Shown: positions 1-9,837, counted from the stretch's first letter. The stretch: 64,000 bases of DNA from Roseibium sediminis (GCF_008711325.1 NZ_VXDB01000014.1:80278-144277), one strand, 5' to 3'. Translations and numbers: made by a program. The notes: generated by a model not told the origin, from the letters alone.

Positions 1-150
1 AGAGACATCTGGTGCTTGCATCAGGCACTCGCCAAGGGATTGTCGGAAGACTATCAAGGAACCAGTGGTTCTATACCGCTGCGGATCGTTTCCGCAAATG
101 AAGGATTGCTCACAGTCGTGAAATTGGCAGCTAGATGTCGCATTTTTTGA
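1..150 (+). CDS. C-terminal end of an unidentified protein (5' truncated by window edge)
   Basis: Frame 1 is open from the first base to a TGA at 148-150 and encodes about 49 residues ending in ...KLAARCRIF. I do not recognise the family from this fragment. It overlaps the start of the downstream polysaccharide deacetylase by 16 bases, which is typical of translationally coupled genes in one operon. The gene is therefore probably part of the same exopolysaccharide cluster. The frame could be open by chance, because 150 bases is short. Confidence 0.45.
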   Translation, partial: RDIWCLHQALAKGLSEDYQGTSGSIPLRIVSANEGLLTVVKLAARCRIF

Positions 151-1253
151 GAAACTTGAGACGTGTCGGTCGGGAGATCAGGGATGTGCCGCTTGGGCAA
201 CTCCCCGAAACCCTGACCGGTTTTGCAAAGCCTAAACTCGAAAAGGCATTCGAGGAGGCACTCTACAGGTCTGGCCTCATGGCCTTCTCAAGTCGTCGCT
301 TTTCAGGTCTCGGCATTGCACTGATGTTCCACGAGATTCAGGATGATGTAGAAGGCGAGCTTTACACCGGCTGCCCTCAATCCCAGCTGGCCCGCATCCT
401 TGCCGAGGTGAAGAAATCCGGGCGCGAGATCGTCACCATCGAGGAAGGGCTGCAGCGTCTGAAAGACCCGGCAAACTCCAAGCCCTTTGCCTTGTTGACC
501 TTTGATGACGCCTATCGGGACAACCTGTCCAACGCACTTCCGGTTCTGGAGGACGCGGCAGCTCCCATGACGCTGTTTGTGCCAACGGGAATGATAACCC
601 GCCAAATTGACACTTGGTGGTTGGGCTTGCGGGACCTCTTGCGTGTGAACCAAGAGCTGCATTTCCCGCCCATGGACCGTCTTTTCAGATGCACGGACCT
701 TCTGGAAAAATCAGCGGCTCTTCGGCAGATTACGGCCTGGATTGGCACTGACCAGTCAAGGGCGGAGCAGCTTGGCAGCTTTCTCTCGGCGTTGGGCATT
801 GACGGGCCAGCCCTTGTCGACCGCTATGCCATGGACCGGGAGACCTTGCAGGCCTTTGCAGCTCATCCGCTGGTGACTATCGGCGCTCATACGGACACCC
901 ATCGCATCCTTTCTGCACTCGACGACGAGACAGTTCTGACCGAATTCGTTTCCAACAAGGCGTTTCTTGAAGAGTTGACCGGTGTTGAAGTCAGCTATCT
1001 GGCTTACCCCTATGGAACGGAAGGGGCATGCGGATTGCGGGAGGCCGACATGGCAGCAAGAGCGGGGTTCAAGGGAGCCTTTACCACGCGCCCCGGGCAC
1101 CTGTTCCCCGAACATCTCTCATCGCCATTTCTGTTGCCGAGAATTGATGTCGGCTATTTTCCGCAAAGGCAATCGGCTCTGGCCAGTCGGCTGACCGGCT
1201 TTCAGCGTGCGCGGCTGACGCGCTGGAGGGAACCGGTGGCGACCTTAACCTGA
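135..1253 (+). CDS. Polysaccharide deacetylase (NodB/CE4-like) family protein
   Basis: The 372-residue protein has the NodB homology fold. Motif 1 is TFDDAYRDN at about residues 122-130, with the catalytic and metal Asp pair. The metal-binding HTDTH is at about 251-255 and a YPYG motif follows at about 293. Members remove N- or O-acetyl groups from polysaccharides, usually in a divalent-metal-dependent way. No clear signal peptide is seen, so it may act on lipid-linked or cytoplasmic precursors. It overlaps the preceding reading frame by 16 bases and converges on the next gene with a 9-base overlap of the two 3' ends. The surrounding polymerase, Wzz and glycosyltransferase genes point to a role in tailoring an exopolysaccharide; the substrate is unknown. 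Confidence 0.85.
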   Translation: MSHFLRNLRRVGREIRDVPLGQLPETLTGFAKPKLEKAFEEALYRSGLMAFSSRRFSGLGIALMFHEIQDDVEGELYTGCPQSQLARILAEVKKSGREIVTIEEGLQRLKDPANSKPFALLTFDDAYRDNLSNALPVLEDAAAPMTLFVPTGMITRQIDTWWLGLRDLLRVNQELHFPPMDRLFRCTDLLEKSAALRQITAWIGTDQSRAEQLGSFLSALGIDGPALVDRYAMDRETLQAFAAHPLVTIGAHTDTHRILSALDDETVLTEFVSNKAFLEELTGVEVSYLAYPYGTEGACGLREADMAARAGFKGAFTTRPGHLFPEHLSSPFLLPRIDVGYFPQRQSALASRLTGFQRARLTRWREPVATLT

Positions 1254-2273
1254 GGCACGGGTGCGAAGTATGTCCTCATAAAGTGCGACGTGCTTTTGCG
1301 CGATTGTTGACCAATCGAAGCGGTCCGCGATTTGGCTTGCCCGGCCACGGAGCTCCTTCAGGCTATCTTCGGACACGCCTTGCCCGAACAGCAGGTCAGC
1401 CGCCTGTTCCGGCGTATCCGCTTGAAGTGAGTTTTGACGGATCCAGTCCGGGGTGGCATCGCCGTATCTTGTGACCAGCGTACAGCCATTCACCAAAGCT
1501 GCAGCCATGCTGCCCCTGCGTTCATCCGCTCCAGAGGGAAAAGGAAGATAGGCGAATTCATGCGCAGCAAGCTGGCGGGCGACTTCGCTTGCCGGAAGAT
1601 CGATATGCAGCGCGAACCCGATTTCTTCCGCCTTTGATCGAATATGATCGAGGAAGGCTTCCTTTCCGGCCACGGGTGCCCCTATTACCGATAGGCTCGC
1701 GGGATCGATGCCGGCTTTCTTTGCCAATTCAGCGAACGTGATGAAGTCTTCAAGGCCCTTCCCCGGCCAGAACAGGCCGAAATAGGCAACACTGCTCCGC
1801 CGCCGCTCCACTCCGTCAGCCTTTGGAATATTGCTGCCGATGGGAATGATATGGTCCTGTCCCTTTCGGGTCGGGTAACTTTTTGCAAACCGGTCCAGTT
1901 CTTCGGTGCGCGAAAACACCCGCGCAGCCATCTTCAAGGCGATCGGCGCAAACACGAACCGCCAATAGCTGCGGTAAATCTGAAACTCGTGCAGTGTAAT
2001 TACCGTCGGGCAATCGAGCTTGAGGTATCCTGTGGTTGCAGGAAGGAGCGAGCGTTTGTACCCGATGCTGGGATATTGGACATGCACAATGTCCGGCGCA
2101 CTTTGCCTGAGGGCGGCCCTGTAACGACCAGCATTGAAGATAGACCAGTCGTCCATGGCAATCCGGTCGACTTGAATTCCCTTATGCTCAAGGGCATTGG
2201 ACAGCTGACGCGCGTAGTCGCCAACGCCGCATTTGCCTTCAGTCCAAGTTCCTGAAACCAGAGCTACTTTCAT
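1245..2273 (-). CDS. Glycosyltransferase family 4-like protein
   Basis: The 342-residue protein opens with an N-terminal Rossmann half (MKVALVSGTWTEGKCGVGDYA) typical of GT-B glycosyltransferases, with the glycine-rich acceptor-side loop. The C-terminal half contains SSVAYFGLFWPGKGLED, the usual start of the donor-binding domain, and a weakly conserved region near residues 240-260 instead of a clear EX7E motif. It probably transfers a sugar to a lipid-linked repeat unit at the inner membrane. It lies 18 bases downstream of the GH5 gene on the same strand and may share its transcript. Donor and acceptor cannot be read from the sequence. Confidence 0.8.
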   Translation of the reverse strand: MKVALVSGTWTEGKCGVGDYARQLSNALEHKGIQVDRIAMDDWSIFNAGRYRAALRQSAPDIVHVQYPSIGYKRSLLPATTGYLKLDCPTVITLHEFQIYRSYWRFVFAPIALKMAARVFSRTEELDRFAKSYPTRKGQDHIIPIGSNIPKADGVERRRSSVAYFGLFWPGKGLEDFITFAELAKKAGIDPASLSVIGAPVAGKEAFLDHIRSKAEEIGFALHIDLPASEVARQLAAHEFAYLPFPSGADERRGSMAAALVNGCTLVTRYGDATPDWIRQNSLQADTPEQAADLLFGQGVSEDSLKELRGRASQIADRFDWSTIAQKHVALYEDILRTRASG

Positions 2274-2291
2274 AGAAAACTGCCGAAATTC

Positions 2292-3380
2292 CTATTGTTC
2301 GCGAACCGGCTGCTGAAGAGCGGCGCAATTGTCCGGTTCTGAAATCACCGGCTTCCAATAGGCAGAAAGCAGCTTTGTCTGCGGGCGGTCTCCAGCTTCG
2401 GTCGGTTGTAGGGACAGGTAGTAGTCCCCCCACCATTCGCCGGCAGCCCAGGCCGTCCAGCCGATCCACACATCGCTGTTTCGATTGAGGTAAAGGATCA
2501 CTTCTGCCATGCCTTGCAGGCAGTCGGGCGAGCTGGTGCCGCCAAATTCGCCCAGAAATCCAACGTAGCCTTTGTCTCGAAACCAGCCCTCGACACGGCG
2601 GAGGGCCGCGATCGCGTCATCCGTTCGCGGGCAGGTCAGGTTCGTGCCGGAGAAATTCTCGTCGAGATATTGATGGATATCGAAAACATAGTTGTTCAAC
2701 GGGTCCACAACGCCAGTCAGAAGATCCGCATTTGAGCCGCCCTCCTGCTCGTCAAACCAATGCACTGCACCGGTCCACAGGGTGCCCGGCACCATGATCA
2801 TGTTGGACGCACCGGCCTTGCGAATGGCGGCAATGGACGCATTCGTCGCCTCAAGCCACGTTGCGGCGGTGACCTCGATCGGTTCGTTCATCAGGAGGTA
2901 GATCACGTCGTCCCGGTTGGCAAAAAGAGGCGCAAGTCTCGCCCAGAAATCGGCGAATGCCTCAATCGTGACATTCCCGGTGCCGATCTTGTGCAAACCA
3001 TATTCGGCAAAATTGTGTGGGCTGAGGACGACTTTCATGCCCCGTGCCGTAATGCGCTCCACCACGTCCGTCAGGCGGCCAAGTTCGTCTGCATCAAACG
3101 GCGCATGCAGCGAGGTCTGCAGGCGCTCCCATCTGAATGGAAACCGGACCGTGTTGACGCCAAGACCCGCAAAATGATCAAGCGTTTCATCGGTCGGGTA
3201 GATGTAGTTTGTCCCGAAAACACCCGGAAGACTGCCGAACTCTGCCCCGGCGATGTTAACGCCGCGCAGGCATGTCATGGCCTGCGCAGGACCTGCACCA
3301 AGCATGGCAAGGCTCAATAGCGCACACATGGCGCGCACCGAAATCGCGCGCAAGAGACGGCTTGGTTTCAAATGGCTCAC
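2292..3380 (-). CDS. Secreted glycoside hydrolase family 5 (cellulase-like)
   Basis: The 362-residue protein starts with a Sec signal peptide (hydrophobic core about 12-30, cleavage near AQA-MT). A TIM-barrel hydrolase follows. The GH5 acid/base motif MNEP is at about residue 166 and the nucleophile motif GEFGG is near 278, so the two catalytic glutamates appear to be present. GH5 enzymes cleave beta-1,4 and related beta-glycosidic bonds. In an exopolysaccharide cluster such an endoglycanase often trims or releases the polymer rather than digesting plant cellulose. The start is the ATG that gives a full signal peptide. The next gene downstream is a glycosyltransferase on the same strand. Confidence 0.85.
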   Translation of the reverse strand: MSHLKPSRLLRAISVRAMCALLSLAMLGAGPAQAMTCLRGVNIAGAEFGSLPGVFGTNYIYPTDETLDHFAGLGVNTVRFPFRWERLQTSLHAPFDADELGRLTDVVERITARGMKVVLSPHNFAEYGLHKIGTGNVTIEAFADFWARLAPLFANRDDVIYLLMNEPIEVTAATWLEATNASIAAIRKAGASNMIMVPGTLWTGAVHWFDEQEGGSNADLLTGVVDPLNNYVFDIHQYLDENFSGTNLTCPRTDDAIAALRRVEGWFRDKGYVGFLGEFGGTSSPDCLQGMAEVILYLNRNSDVWIGWTAWAAGEWWGDYYLSLQPTEAGDRPQTKLLSAYWKPVISEPDNCAALQQPVREQ

Positions 3381-3475
3381 CGGTTGTTAGTCGCGGGTCT
3401 GGTCCAGCCCCCATGGCGGACGGGCAGACCCAATGGCTTATCGGGTTGGGTATAATGACCATAGGTTGAAAAACG

Positions 3476-4867
3476 TTACCATACCCTTTGACCAGTAACC
3501 TGATGAAGGCGTTTCTCTTCTCCTTCGAAGCTGTCCGGGTTTGGGGCAGGTTCAAGGTTTGTCATCAGCCGCCGCGCGGCAAGGATACCGACAAGTGCGA
3601 ACAGGATCCCGCCGAAAGCCTGTCCCGCCAGAACACCTGCGGCCCCTGCGAAAGAAGCACCAAGCAGCACAAAGGGCAATGTGCCAATCGTATGACGTGC
3701 CCAGTTCAGTGCGGTGGAGTAGATCGGTTTGCCCAGATTGTTGAAGCTGGCGTTGCAGACAAACAATGCCCCATTAAAGAATTGCAACAAGGCAAGCGGA
3801 CCACAAAACAGGAACAGAAGCGCCGCCATCTCTCCGGTCGCGTTAAACATTCCGGCAATCAGATCCCGCAGCAGGAACAAAAGCACCGAGACGAAGAGCA
3901 CATAGAGACCGACAAACAGCAATCCGTCGAGAAAGGCGCGACGGACGCGGTCAAGGCGGCCCGCTCCGAAATTCTGGCCGATAATCGGCCCAATCGCGCC
4001 GGAAAGGGCAAGGACGACAGCAAAGGCCAGCGGCGTCAGGCGGCCGATTACCGCCATGGCAGCAACAGCATCAGTGCCGTATTTCGCCATTTCACGTGTC
4101 ACGATCGCGTTGCCGACCGGCGTGGCCAGATTGGTCAGAACCGCAGGGCCGGCAATGGCCAGCATGGGGCGGAGGTCCTGTGAAACCGCAGAAAGCGAGG
4201 GGCGTGCATAGCCGTTGCATCGGGAAACCACCAGCCAGATGCCGCCTGCCATCATGAAGGCACGTGCAACAACCGATGCATAGGCTGCCCCGTCCAGCCC
4301 AAGATCCAGCCCGAAGATCAGGATCGGATCGAGGATGGCGTTGACGACACCGCCGCCCAGTGTTGTCAGCATGGAGGCCTTTGCAGCTCCATAGGCCCGC
4401 AGGACCGCCATGGAGGTCATCGCAAGACCCATGCAGATCATGGTTGGCAGGATGATGGTGCAGTATCGTGTGGCAAAATCCAGTGTCGCCCCTTCCGCAC
4501 CCAGAAGGCTGAGGATTGATGGCAAATTCGGGACCACCACCATCGGAACCAGCAGGGACACCAAAGCAGCAAGCATGGCAACGGAAGTGGCAAGCCTGCG
4601 GGCTCGTTCTGCTTCATAGGCGCCAATCGCCCGGGCGACGAGGCTACCTGCTGCAATGGAAAGACCGATATTGATCGAGTTCGTGAAAAAGAGGAGTGTC
4701 CCAGCATACCCGACTGCGGCAGCCAGCTCTGCTTTCCCAAGCATGGCAATGAACATCACATCCACGAAATCGACAGCAAAGACGGCCAGAATGCCGATTG
4801 AGGCAGTCGAGGACATGACAGCAACGTGCCGCATCAGGTTGCCAGTGAGGAAAACGGCTTGGGACAT
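3476..4867 (-). CDS. MATE-family multidrug/solute exporter
   Basis: The 463-residue protein is a polytopic membrane protein with about 12 hydrophobic segments and the pseudo-twofold arrangement of MATE transporters. MATE proteins export cationic compounds in exchange for Na+ or H+. The start ATG follows an AGGGAAC ribosome-binding sequence. The 95 bases before the GH5 gene hold no visible gene. It is divergent from the glycosyltransferase that starts at 4978, and the roughly 110-base gap must hold promoters for both. The cargo is unknown, and its place among polysaccharide genes could be coincidental. Confidence 0.85.
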   Translation of the reverse strand: MSQAVFLTGNLMRHVAVMSSTASIGILAVFAVDFVDVMFIAMLGKAELAAAVGYAGTLLFFTNSINIGLSIAAGSLVARAIGAYEAERARRLATSVAMLAALVSLLVPMVVVPNLPSILSLLGAEGATLDFATRYCTIILPTMICMGLAMTSMAVLRAYGAAKASMLTTLGGGVVNAILDPILIFGLDLGLDGAAYASVVARAFMMAGGIWLVVSRCNGYARPSLSAVSQDLRPMLAIAGPAVLTNLATPVGNAIVTREMAKYGTDAVAAMAVIGRLTPLAFAVVLALSGAIGPIIGQNFGAGRLDRVRRAFLDGLLFVGLYVLFVSVLLFLLRDLIAGMFNATGEMAALLFLFCGPLALLQFFNGALFVCNASFNNLGKPIYSTALNWARHTIGTLPFVLLGASFAGAAGVLAGQAFGGILFALVGILAARRLMTNLEPAPNPDSFEGEEKRLHQVTGQRVW

Positions 4868-4977
4868 GACGGGTTCCCTGAAGGTTGGGTGAAAATGCGG
4901 CGGCGAAAGGAACTGTTCAATTATGGTCTATACAAGCCGTGACAGGTTTGGCCACGGCATATTTCGCGAAGGACGCA

Positions 4978-6144
4978 ATGGGAAACGCAGAGGTAGAGGG
5001 CCGGGACACGACAAGCGGCAATGATTTTGGGGGCACCCGCATTGTTCATGTCGTCAGACAGTTCGCTCCCATGGTTGGCGGACTTGAGGATGTGGTGCTT
5101 AACCTTGCGAAAAACCAGACCAAGCGCTTCGCAAATGTCAGGGTGATTACTCTGGACCGACTGTTTGTGAAGCCGGATGAAAAGCTTCCGCACCACGAAA
5201 TCATCGACACTATTGAAGTGGTGCGTATCCCTTATTGGGGCAGCAAGCGATATCCGGTCGCGCCAGAAGTCCTTCAGCACCTGAGGGATGCGGACCTCGT
5301 TCATGTCCATGCCATTGATTTCTTTTTCGACGCTCTTGCCGCGACACGGTCACTGCACAGACGCCCTCTTGTTGCCACGACGCATGGCGGCTTTTTTCAC
5401 ACGGACCGGAATGCCGGCCTGAAGAAGGTGTGGTTCAACACCGTCACCCGTTTTTCCGCATCCCGTTATCGCGGCATTGCCTGCTGTGGCGAAAATGACT
5501 TCGAGCTGTTCCAGCCATTGGCACCCGATCGCGTCCGGCTGATCGAAAACGGAGTTGATCTGACGAAGTTTGCAGACGCGGCGTCGATCAAGCCTGTCAA
5601 ACGATTGGTGACGGTCGGCCGGTTTTCGCAGAACAAACGCCTTGAGCGGGTGCTTGATGGACTTGCGGCAGTCAGGGCACGGGACGAAGCGTTTGAACTG
5701 GATATCATCGGCTCCCCCTCGGATCTTTCGATTGAGGATCTGGAAAGGGCAGTCGAAAGCCGCGGTCTTAATGGGGCTGTCGATATCCATGTCGGCCTTT
5801 CGAATGATGGGGTCCGAACAGCTTTTTCCGGGGCGAGCCTGTTTGTCAGCGCTTCCGATTATGAAGGTTTTGGCCTTGTACTGATCGAGGCGCTGAGTGC
5901 GGGCTTGATACCGGTGGTGCATGAAAATGCAGCCTTCCGGAGTTTGGCCGGGCATCATCCGACCGTCCGTTTGACCGACTTCTCAGCGCCGGAGAAGGCT
6001 GCCGACGCTGTGCTGGAAACGTTCGCGCATCTTGTTTCCGATGAGGATCTGCGGGCGCGGGCGCAACAATCCTCCCGACGTCATGGTTGGGAAAAGACCG
6101 CCCGTGACTATGAAGAGTTTTACGCCGCAGCCTTGGAGCCGTAG
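4978..6144 (+). CDS. Glycosyltransferase family 4 protein
   Basis: I start this at the ATG at 4978, which has GAAGGA six bases upstream. An in-frame TTG at 4885 would add 31 unconserved residues. The resulting 388-residue GT-B enzyme has the N-terminal acceptor loop (FAPMVGGLEDVV), an HVHAIDFFFD segment, the donor-domain start (RLVTVGRFSQNKRLERVLD) and a C-terminal EX7E-type motif in SDYEGFGLVLIEALSAG. This is a canonical retaining GT4 layout. It probably adds a sugar to the lipid-linked exopolysaccharide repeat. It ends 24 bases before the convergent polymerase gene. Confidence 0.85.
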   Translation: MGNAEVEGRDTTSGNDFGGTRIVHVVRQFAPMVGGLEDVVLNLAKNQTKRFANVRVITLDRLFVKPDEKLPHHEIIDTIEVVRIPYWGSKRYPVAPEVLQHLRDADLVHVHAIDFFFDALAATRSLHRRPLVATTHGGFFHTDRNAGLKKVWFNTVTRFSASRYRGIACCGENDFELFQPLAPDRVRLIENGVDLTKFADAASIKPVKRLVTVGRFSQNKRLERVLDGLAAVRARDEAFELDIIGSPSDLSIEDLERAVESRGLNGAVDIHVGLSNDGVRTAFSGASLFVSASDYEGFGLVLIEALSAGLIPVVHENAAFRSLAGHHPTVRLTDFSAPEKAADAVLETFAHLVSDEDLRARAQQSSRRHGWEKTARDYEEFYAAALEP

Positions 6145-6168
6145 CGCTGTCCGGTCCTTATGGCTGCG

Positions 6169-7485
6169 CTACCTGCCTTGCCCATAGGCCAAACGCTCCC
6201 GGATTACCTCCGCGCGGCTTTTTTGCCTGTCTGTTTCTGAAACAGTCGTCGACGCCTGTCTGCCGGGCAGGAAATTGTCTGCAGCGCCTGCCGCAATCCA
6301 GAAAAGCGCAGCCATCTTGATCGAATAAAACGCATTCGAGACGGAGAACATCAGGCAGACATAGGTTGCAGCCAAAACCTTGAACTTGAAAGCCTCGTCC
6401 GATTTCGTCGGTGCATAGATGAACAGCGTCCAAAGGGCCAGCATGCCGACAATGCCGATCTGTCCAAGTGTGTAGGCATAGCCATTATCGTCCAGGAAGG
6501 GCAGCGTTCGATCCAGCCCGAATACGGCTGCGGGCGACAGTTCCTGCATCAGCAGGGCCGAGTTGAGAATTCGGCCCGGGAAGTTGTCTTCCCATCGGGT
6601 TTCGGTGGTCAGAGATCCGTAGAGGGCGAGGATCAACGTGATGGCAAAGGGCAGGGCCCACCAGATGAACTTGGGCGCGAGGCGGTAAACTGGAGCCACA
6701 ATCAGAAAGGCGATGCACACATACCCGCCAAACCGGGCATCACCCATGATGATGACCACGATGGCGAGTGCGTAGAGGATGAAGCGAAAGCGCATGTGGG
6801 TGCGGAATGTCGCCCACAGGAACAGGAACGCGCCAAAGTTTCCCATTGTCACCGGCTCGAGAAACACCGAGGAGGATCTGATGTCTCCCAGAAAGGGCAG
6901 GAAGTAGCGTCCGCCGACACGCGTGGCACTGATGAAGAGGTTTGAGCCTTCAATATAGTTGTCGTCAGGCTGGAGGGTGCCTCTGGCGACGTAGTATTCG
7001 AAAATGTTCACGATCCCAGTGAAAACATCCAGAAACAGCATCTCGAAGAGGCCGAAACTGATCACCAGTGTCGCACAGAGAAATACCAGGCGATCAACAT
7101 CCTCGATGGCGCGCATGTTCCGGCCAATGAAGTAGAAGGTGATGGGGATCAGAATGTCGCGGATGGCCTTCAGGTCCAGCTCAGGCCGAAGCGACATGAT
7201 CAGCACGATATATGTCAGGTAGACAAAAAGCACCGCATAGAAGGAGATGCGGCGATCAAGTGCGAGAACAAGAGCGACCGAAAGCAGTGTCATCTCGGAT
7301 AGCATGACCGTGTTTTCGCTGATACGGGCAACGTTCGTATTCACGAAGGCCAGCATCAGATTGAAAAGAAAACACCCGGTGACGACAGCGAAAACCGTGA
7401 AAAGCCAAAGCCGATAGTTTCGGTCGGCCTGTTCCTGCAGCCAGCCGGAAACGGCTGTTCGATCATGCAGCTTCCAGGACGACAT
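6169..7485 (-). CDS. Wzy-like exopolysaccharide polymerase / O-antigen ligase-type membrane protein
   Basis: The 438-residue protein has about 10-12 transmembrane segments and a long soluble loop near residues 160-215, as in Wzy, GumE and ExoQ polymerases. These proteins join lipid-linked repeat units at the periplasmic face of the inner membrane. Sequence conservation in this family is very low, so the call rests on topology and context. The gene overlaps the 3' end of the Wzz-like gene by 23 bases, showing that the two are co-translated. That suits a polymerase and its chain-length regulator. Confidence 0.7.
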   Translation of the reverse strand: MSSWKLHDRTAVSGWLQEQADRNYRLWLFTVFAVVTGCFLFNLMLAFVNTNVARISENTVMLSEMTLLSVALVLALDRRISFYAVLFVYLTYIVLIMSLRPELDLKAIRDILIPITFYFIGRNMRAIEDVDRLVFLCATLVISFGLFEMLFLDVFTGIVNIFEYYVARGTLQPDDNYIEGSNLFISATRVGGRYFLPFLGDIRSSSVFLEPVTMGNFGAFLFLWATFRTHMRFRFILYALAIVVIIMGDARFGGYVCIAFLIVAPVYRLAPKFIWWALPFAITLILALYGSLTTETRWEDNFPGRILNSALLMQELSPAAVFGLDRTLPFLDDNGYAYTLGQIGIVGMLALWTLFIYAPTKSDEAFKFKVLAATYVCLMFSVSNAFYSIKMAALFWIAAGAADNFLPGRQASTTVSETDRQKSRAEVIRERLAYGQGR

Positions 7486-9547
7486 TGCCGATCACCCGAT
7501 CTTGCCATGGCTGGAGATATGCAAGTGTCCGGTCCAGATCACCGACATTCGTCTCGCCGATGGTGCTGACCAGAAGTACTCCGTCGCAGTGTCGAAGAAG
7601 GACGGGCAGGAACGGGCTGTTGCGCGCAGATCCCGCATCGACGATCAGAAAGGATTCGTCTGCCGCCAAATCCGGCCCGCCACCATATTTGCGACGGCTG
7701 TTGAACTGCTCGACCTTCAGATAGCGCGCGAGCGCCCCGGTCGGTTCAAGTGAGCGGCTTCGGCTTTCCGAACGATGTCTGTCATCGCCGCCACCTGCGA
7801 GCCTGGACAGGTTTCCGATACGGTCCTTGCGATCGTTGGATCTGGAGCGGCGTTTCTCGGGCTCCAGTGTCTTTGTTGTGATCTTTGTGGCGGTCTGCGC
7901 CAGCAACACATCTTCACCCATTTCGAACAATTGCGTGGCAATTGCCCGGGCGACCGACTCCGACTGTCGGGCATCATCGTCTATGGAAAGAACAAGAATG
8001 TTCGCGGAGTCATGATCTTCAAAGTCATGACGCAGCGCATAGGCAACCCGGCTGAGAGCAAGTCCCTTTTGTGTCTCGCTTCGACGTTCTGCCCCGGTCA
8101 GCTTGTGAACAAGCGTTCCAAGGATTGGAATACCGACCGGGCGCATGTTCGGAACCAGAGAGACAATCGGCAAACCCGTCCGCTTGACCAGATCCCGTTC
8201 AGAAGTGACACGGCCCCGCAGAACGGTCATCGCGACGCTCAGTCCGGCGGGTACGGCCACGCCGAAAAGCGCCGCTGCCAAAAGCACGATGAGAGAACTC
8301 GGTCCGCTGGCCTTGGATGGGACTTGCGCCTCGCTCAGGATACGGGATTCGTTTGTGTCGAGCTCCGGCTGTTCTTCAAGTTCCTTGGCCCGGCGCAGGA
8401 AGGCCTCGTAGACGCTGCGGCTGGATTCCGCTTCAAGCTGAAGCTGGCGCAGTTCAACCAGATCCTTGCCCTGTTCCGAGTTTTCCGATTGCAGCGCACG
8501 GGACTGCGCCTGGAGCGCTGCCAGCGTTCCCTGCGCCTGTTCGTACTGACTTTTGATCGTGCGTTTGATGCGCTGAAGCTCGCTGTTGATCTGGCGCTGG
8601 GTATCAGCCAGCTGGGATCTGAATTCACGTAAGGTTGGGTGACTTGCGCCCAGCGTTGTGGCGGCCTGAGCTTCCTGCTGGGCCACACGTGCATATTGAA
8701 CGCGCAAAGAATTGAGTGTGGACGTTTCCGTCGTTTGCGGCAAACCGCCTGCCTCGACATCTGCGAGGGTCAGGGGGGCGACGAGGTCAAATGTAGATTT
8801 GGCACGCTCCAGCTCGCCCTGCGCCTGGGCAATCTGGGTGTTGAGTGCCTGAATCTGCTGATCAACAACGAGCCCGGCGGTGCCGGTGCTGATCAGGCCC
8901 TTTTCGCTCTTGTAGGCTTCAACAGCGTTTTCGGCTTCCTCCACCCGTTGTTTCAACGCGGTGGCCTGCCTTCCGAGGGAAGAGCTCGCCCGCGTTATGA
9001 CATCGCTTCGCGATTCCACGGTGTAGGACAGATAGGATTGTGCGATCTCATTGGCGATGGTGGCCGACATCACCGCATCCGGATGGTCGACGACGACCAG
9101 AAATACAAAGGAACGACCCTGCCGTTCCACCCTGATCCGCTCTCTCAGGTTTGCAATTGTTTTTGCCCGCAATTGTGTATCGGACAAGGTGCTCGGTGCT
9201 GCGGACCCAAGCAGACGCTTCAGCAATCTTGGCTGATGAAGTGCAGGATCGTTGTCCAGACCGAGCTTCTCGGCCACCTGGTTGAGCACCTGGGTGGAGA
9301 CGAAAATATAAGCCTGACTTTCCAGTTCTACGCTCTGGAAATCCGCGCCGGCAAGACCGGAGCCCGGACCATTTGCCAGCACCTGCACACCGCCTTGAGG
9401 CTCAATGAGAATTTCAACCGCCGCGCGGTAGCTGGGGGTCTTGAAGGCCAGAAAACCGAGGGCAAGCGGGATTGTCAGCAGTGGCCCGATCAAGAGCCAC
9501 AGCATGTTCCTCCGCAAAATACCCGGGATGTCCGAAATATCGACCAT
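7463..9547 (-). CDS. Wzz/GumC-type polysaccharide co-polymerase with degenerate kinase-like C-terminal domain
   Basis: The 694-residue protein has an N-terminal Wzz domain with a first membrane helix at about 15-34. A long periplasmic coiled-coil stretch (about 190-410, rich in Gln, Glu and Ala) follows, then a GNVR-like segment before a second helix near 420-450. The C-terminal cytoplasmic part resembles a CpsD/ExoP tyrosine-kinase fold, but the Walker A position reads SIDDDARQSESVA without GKS/T and no terminal tyrosine cluster is seen. It is therefore likely to control chain length without autokinase activity. The start ATG follows GGAAGTGA. It is the first gene of the wzz-wzy pair, divergent from the WecG/TagA gene across about 300 bases. 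Confidence 0.8.
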   Translation of the reverse strand: MVDISDIPGILRRNMLWLLIGPLLTIPLALGFLAFKTPSYRAAVEILIEPQGGVQVLANGPGSGLAGADFQSVELESQAYIFVSTQVLNQVAEKLGLDNDPALHQPRLLKRLLGSAAPSTLSDTQLRAKTIANLRERIRVERQGRSFVFLVVVDHPDAVMSATIANEIAQSYLSYTVESRSDVITRASSSLGRQATALKQRVEEAENAVEAYKSEKGLISTGTAGLVVDQQIQALNTQIAQAQGELERAKSTFDLVAPLTLADVEAGGLPQTTETSTLNSLRVQYARVAQQEAQAATTLGASHPTLREFRSQLADTQRQINSELQRIKRTIKSQYEQAQGTLAALQAQSRALQSENSEQGKDLVELRQLQLEAESSRSVYEAFLRRAKELEEQPELDTNESRILSEAQVPSKASGPSSLIVLLAAALFGVAVPAGLSVAMTVLRGRVTSERDLVKRTGLPIVSLVPNMRPVGIPILGTLVHKLTGAERRSETQKGLALSRVAYALRHDFEDHDSANILVLSIDDDARQSESVARAIATQLFEMGEDVLLAQTATKITTKTLEPEKRRSRSNDRKDRIGNLSRLAGGGDDRHRSESRSRSLEPTGALARYLKVEQFNSRRKYGGGPDLAADESFLIVDAGSARNSPFLPVLLRHCDGVLLVSTIGETNVGDLDRTLAYLQPWQDRVIGNVVLEAA

Positions 9548-9605
9548 TCACTTCCATCATCAAGATCTGCGGAGGCACTTTGGGACCCTGACCTGCTCAT
9601 GCCTC

Positions 9606-9618
9606 CGGTTGACAACCG
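9606..9618. promoter_or_regulatory. Perfect palindrome CGGTTG-A-CAACCG upstream of the wzz-like gene
   Basis: A 6-1-6 perfect inverted repeat lies about 60-70 bases upstream of the minus-strand wzz-like start. A related CAACcGTTG sequence recurs at about 9816-9824 near the divergent gene. The position in a divergent promoter region suggests an operator. The binding protein is unknown. Confidence 0.35.
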
Positions 9619-9837
9619 AAGTGCGTGGCAAACGCCGCAAACATTCCATCCCCATGTATCCCTGATCATGATTAACAGAGTGCAAATGTCTCGCTCAATG
9701 GTTGCAAAATCTACGAAGTTCAATAAATAGGAAAAGAGGAATATGATCTTGCTCTCTGCAAGGGAAGGTTGCCGTCAACGCTGTCACGGTCGAAGGAGAA
9801 TTTCGGAGATCCGTGCAACCGTTGATTAACCACCGTA

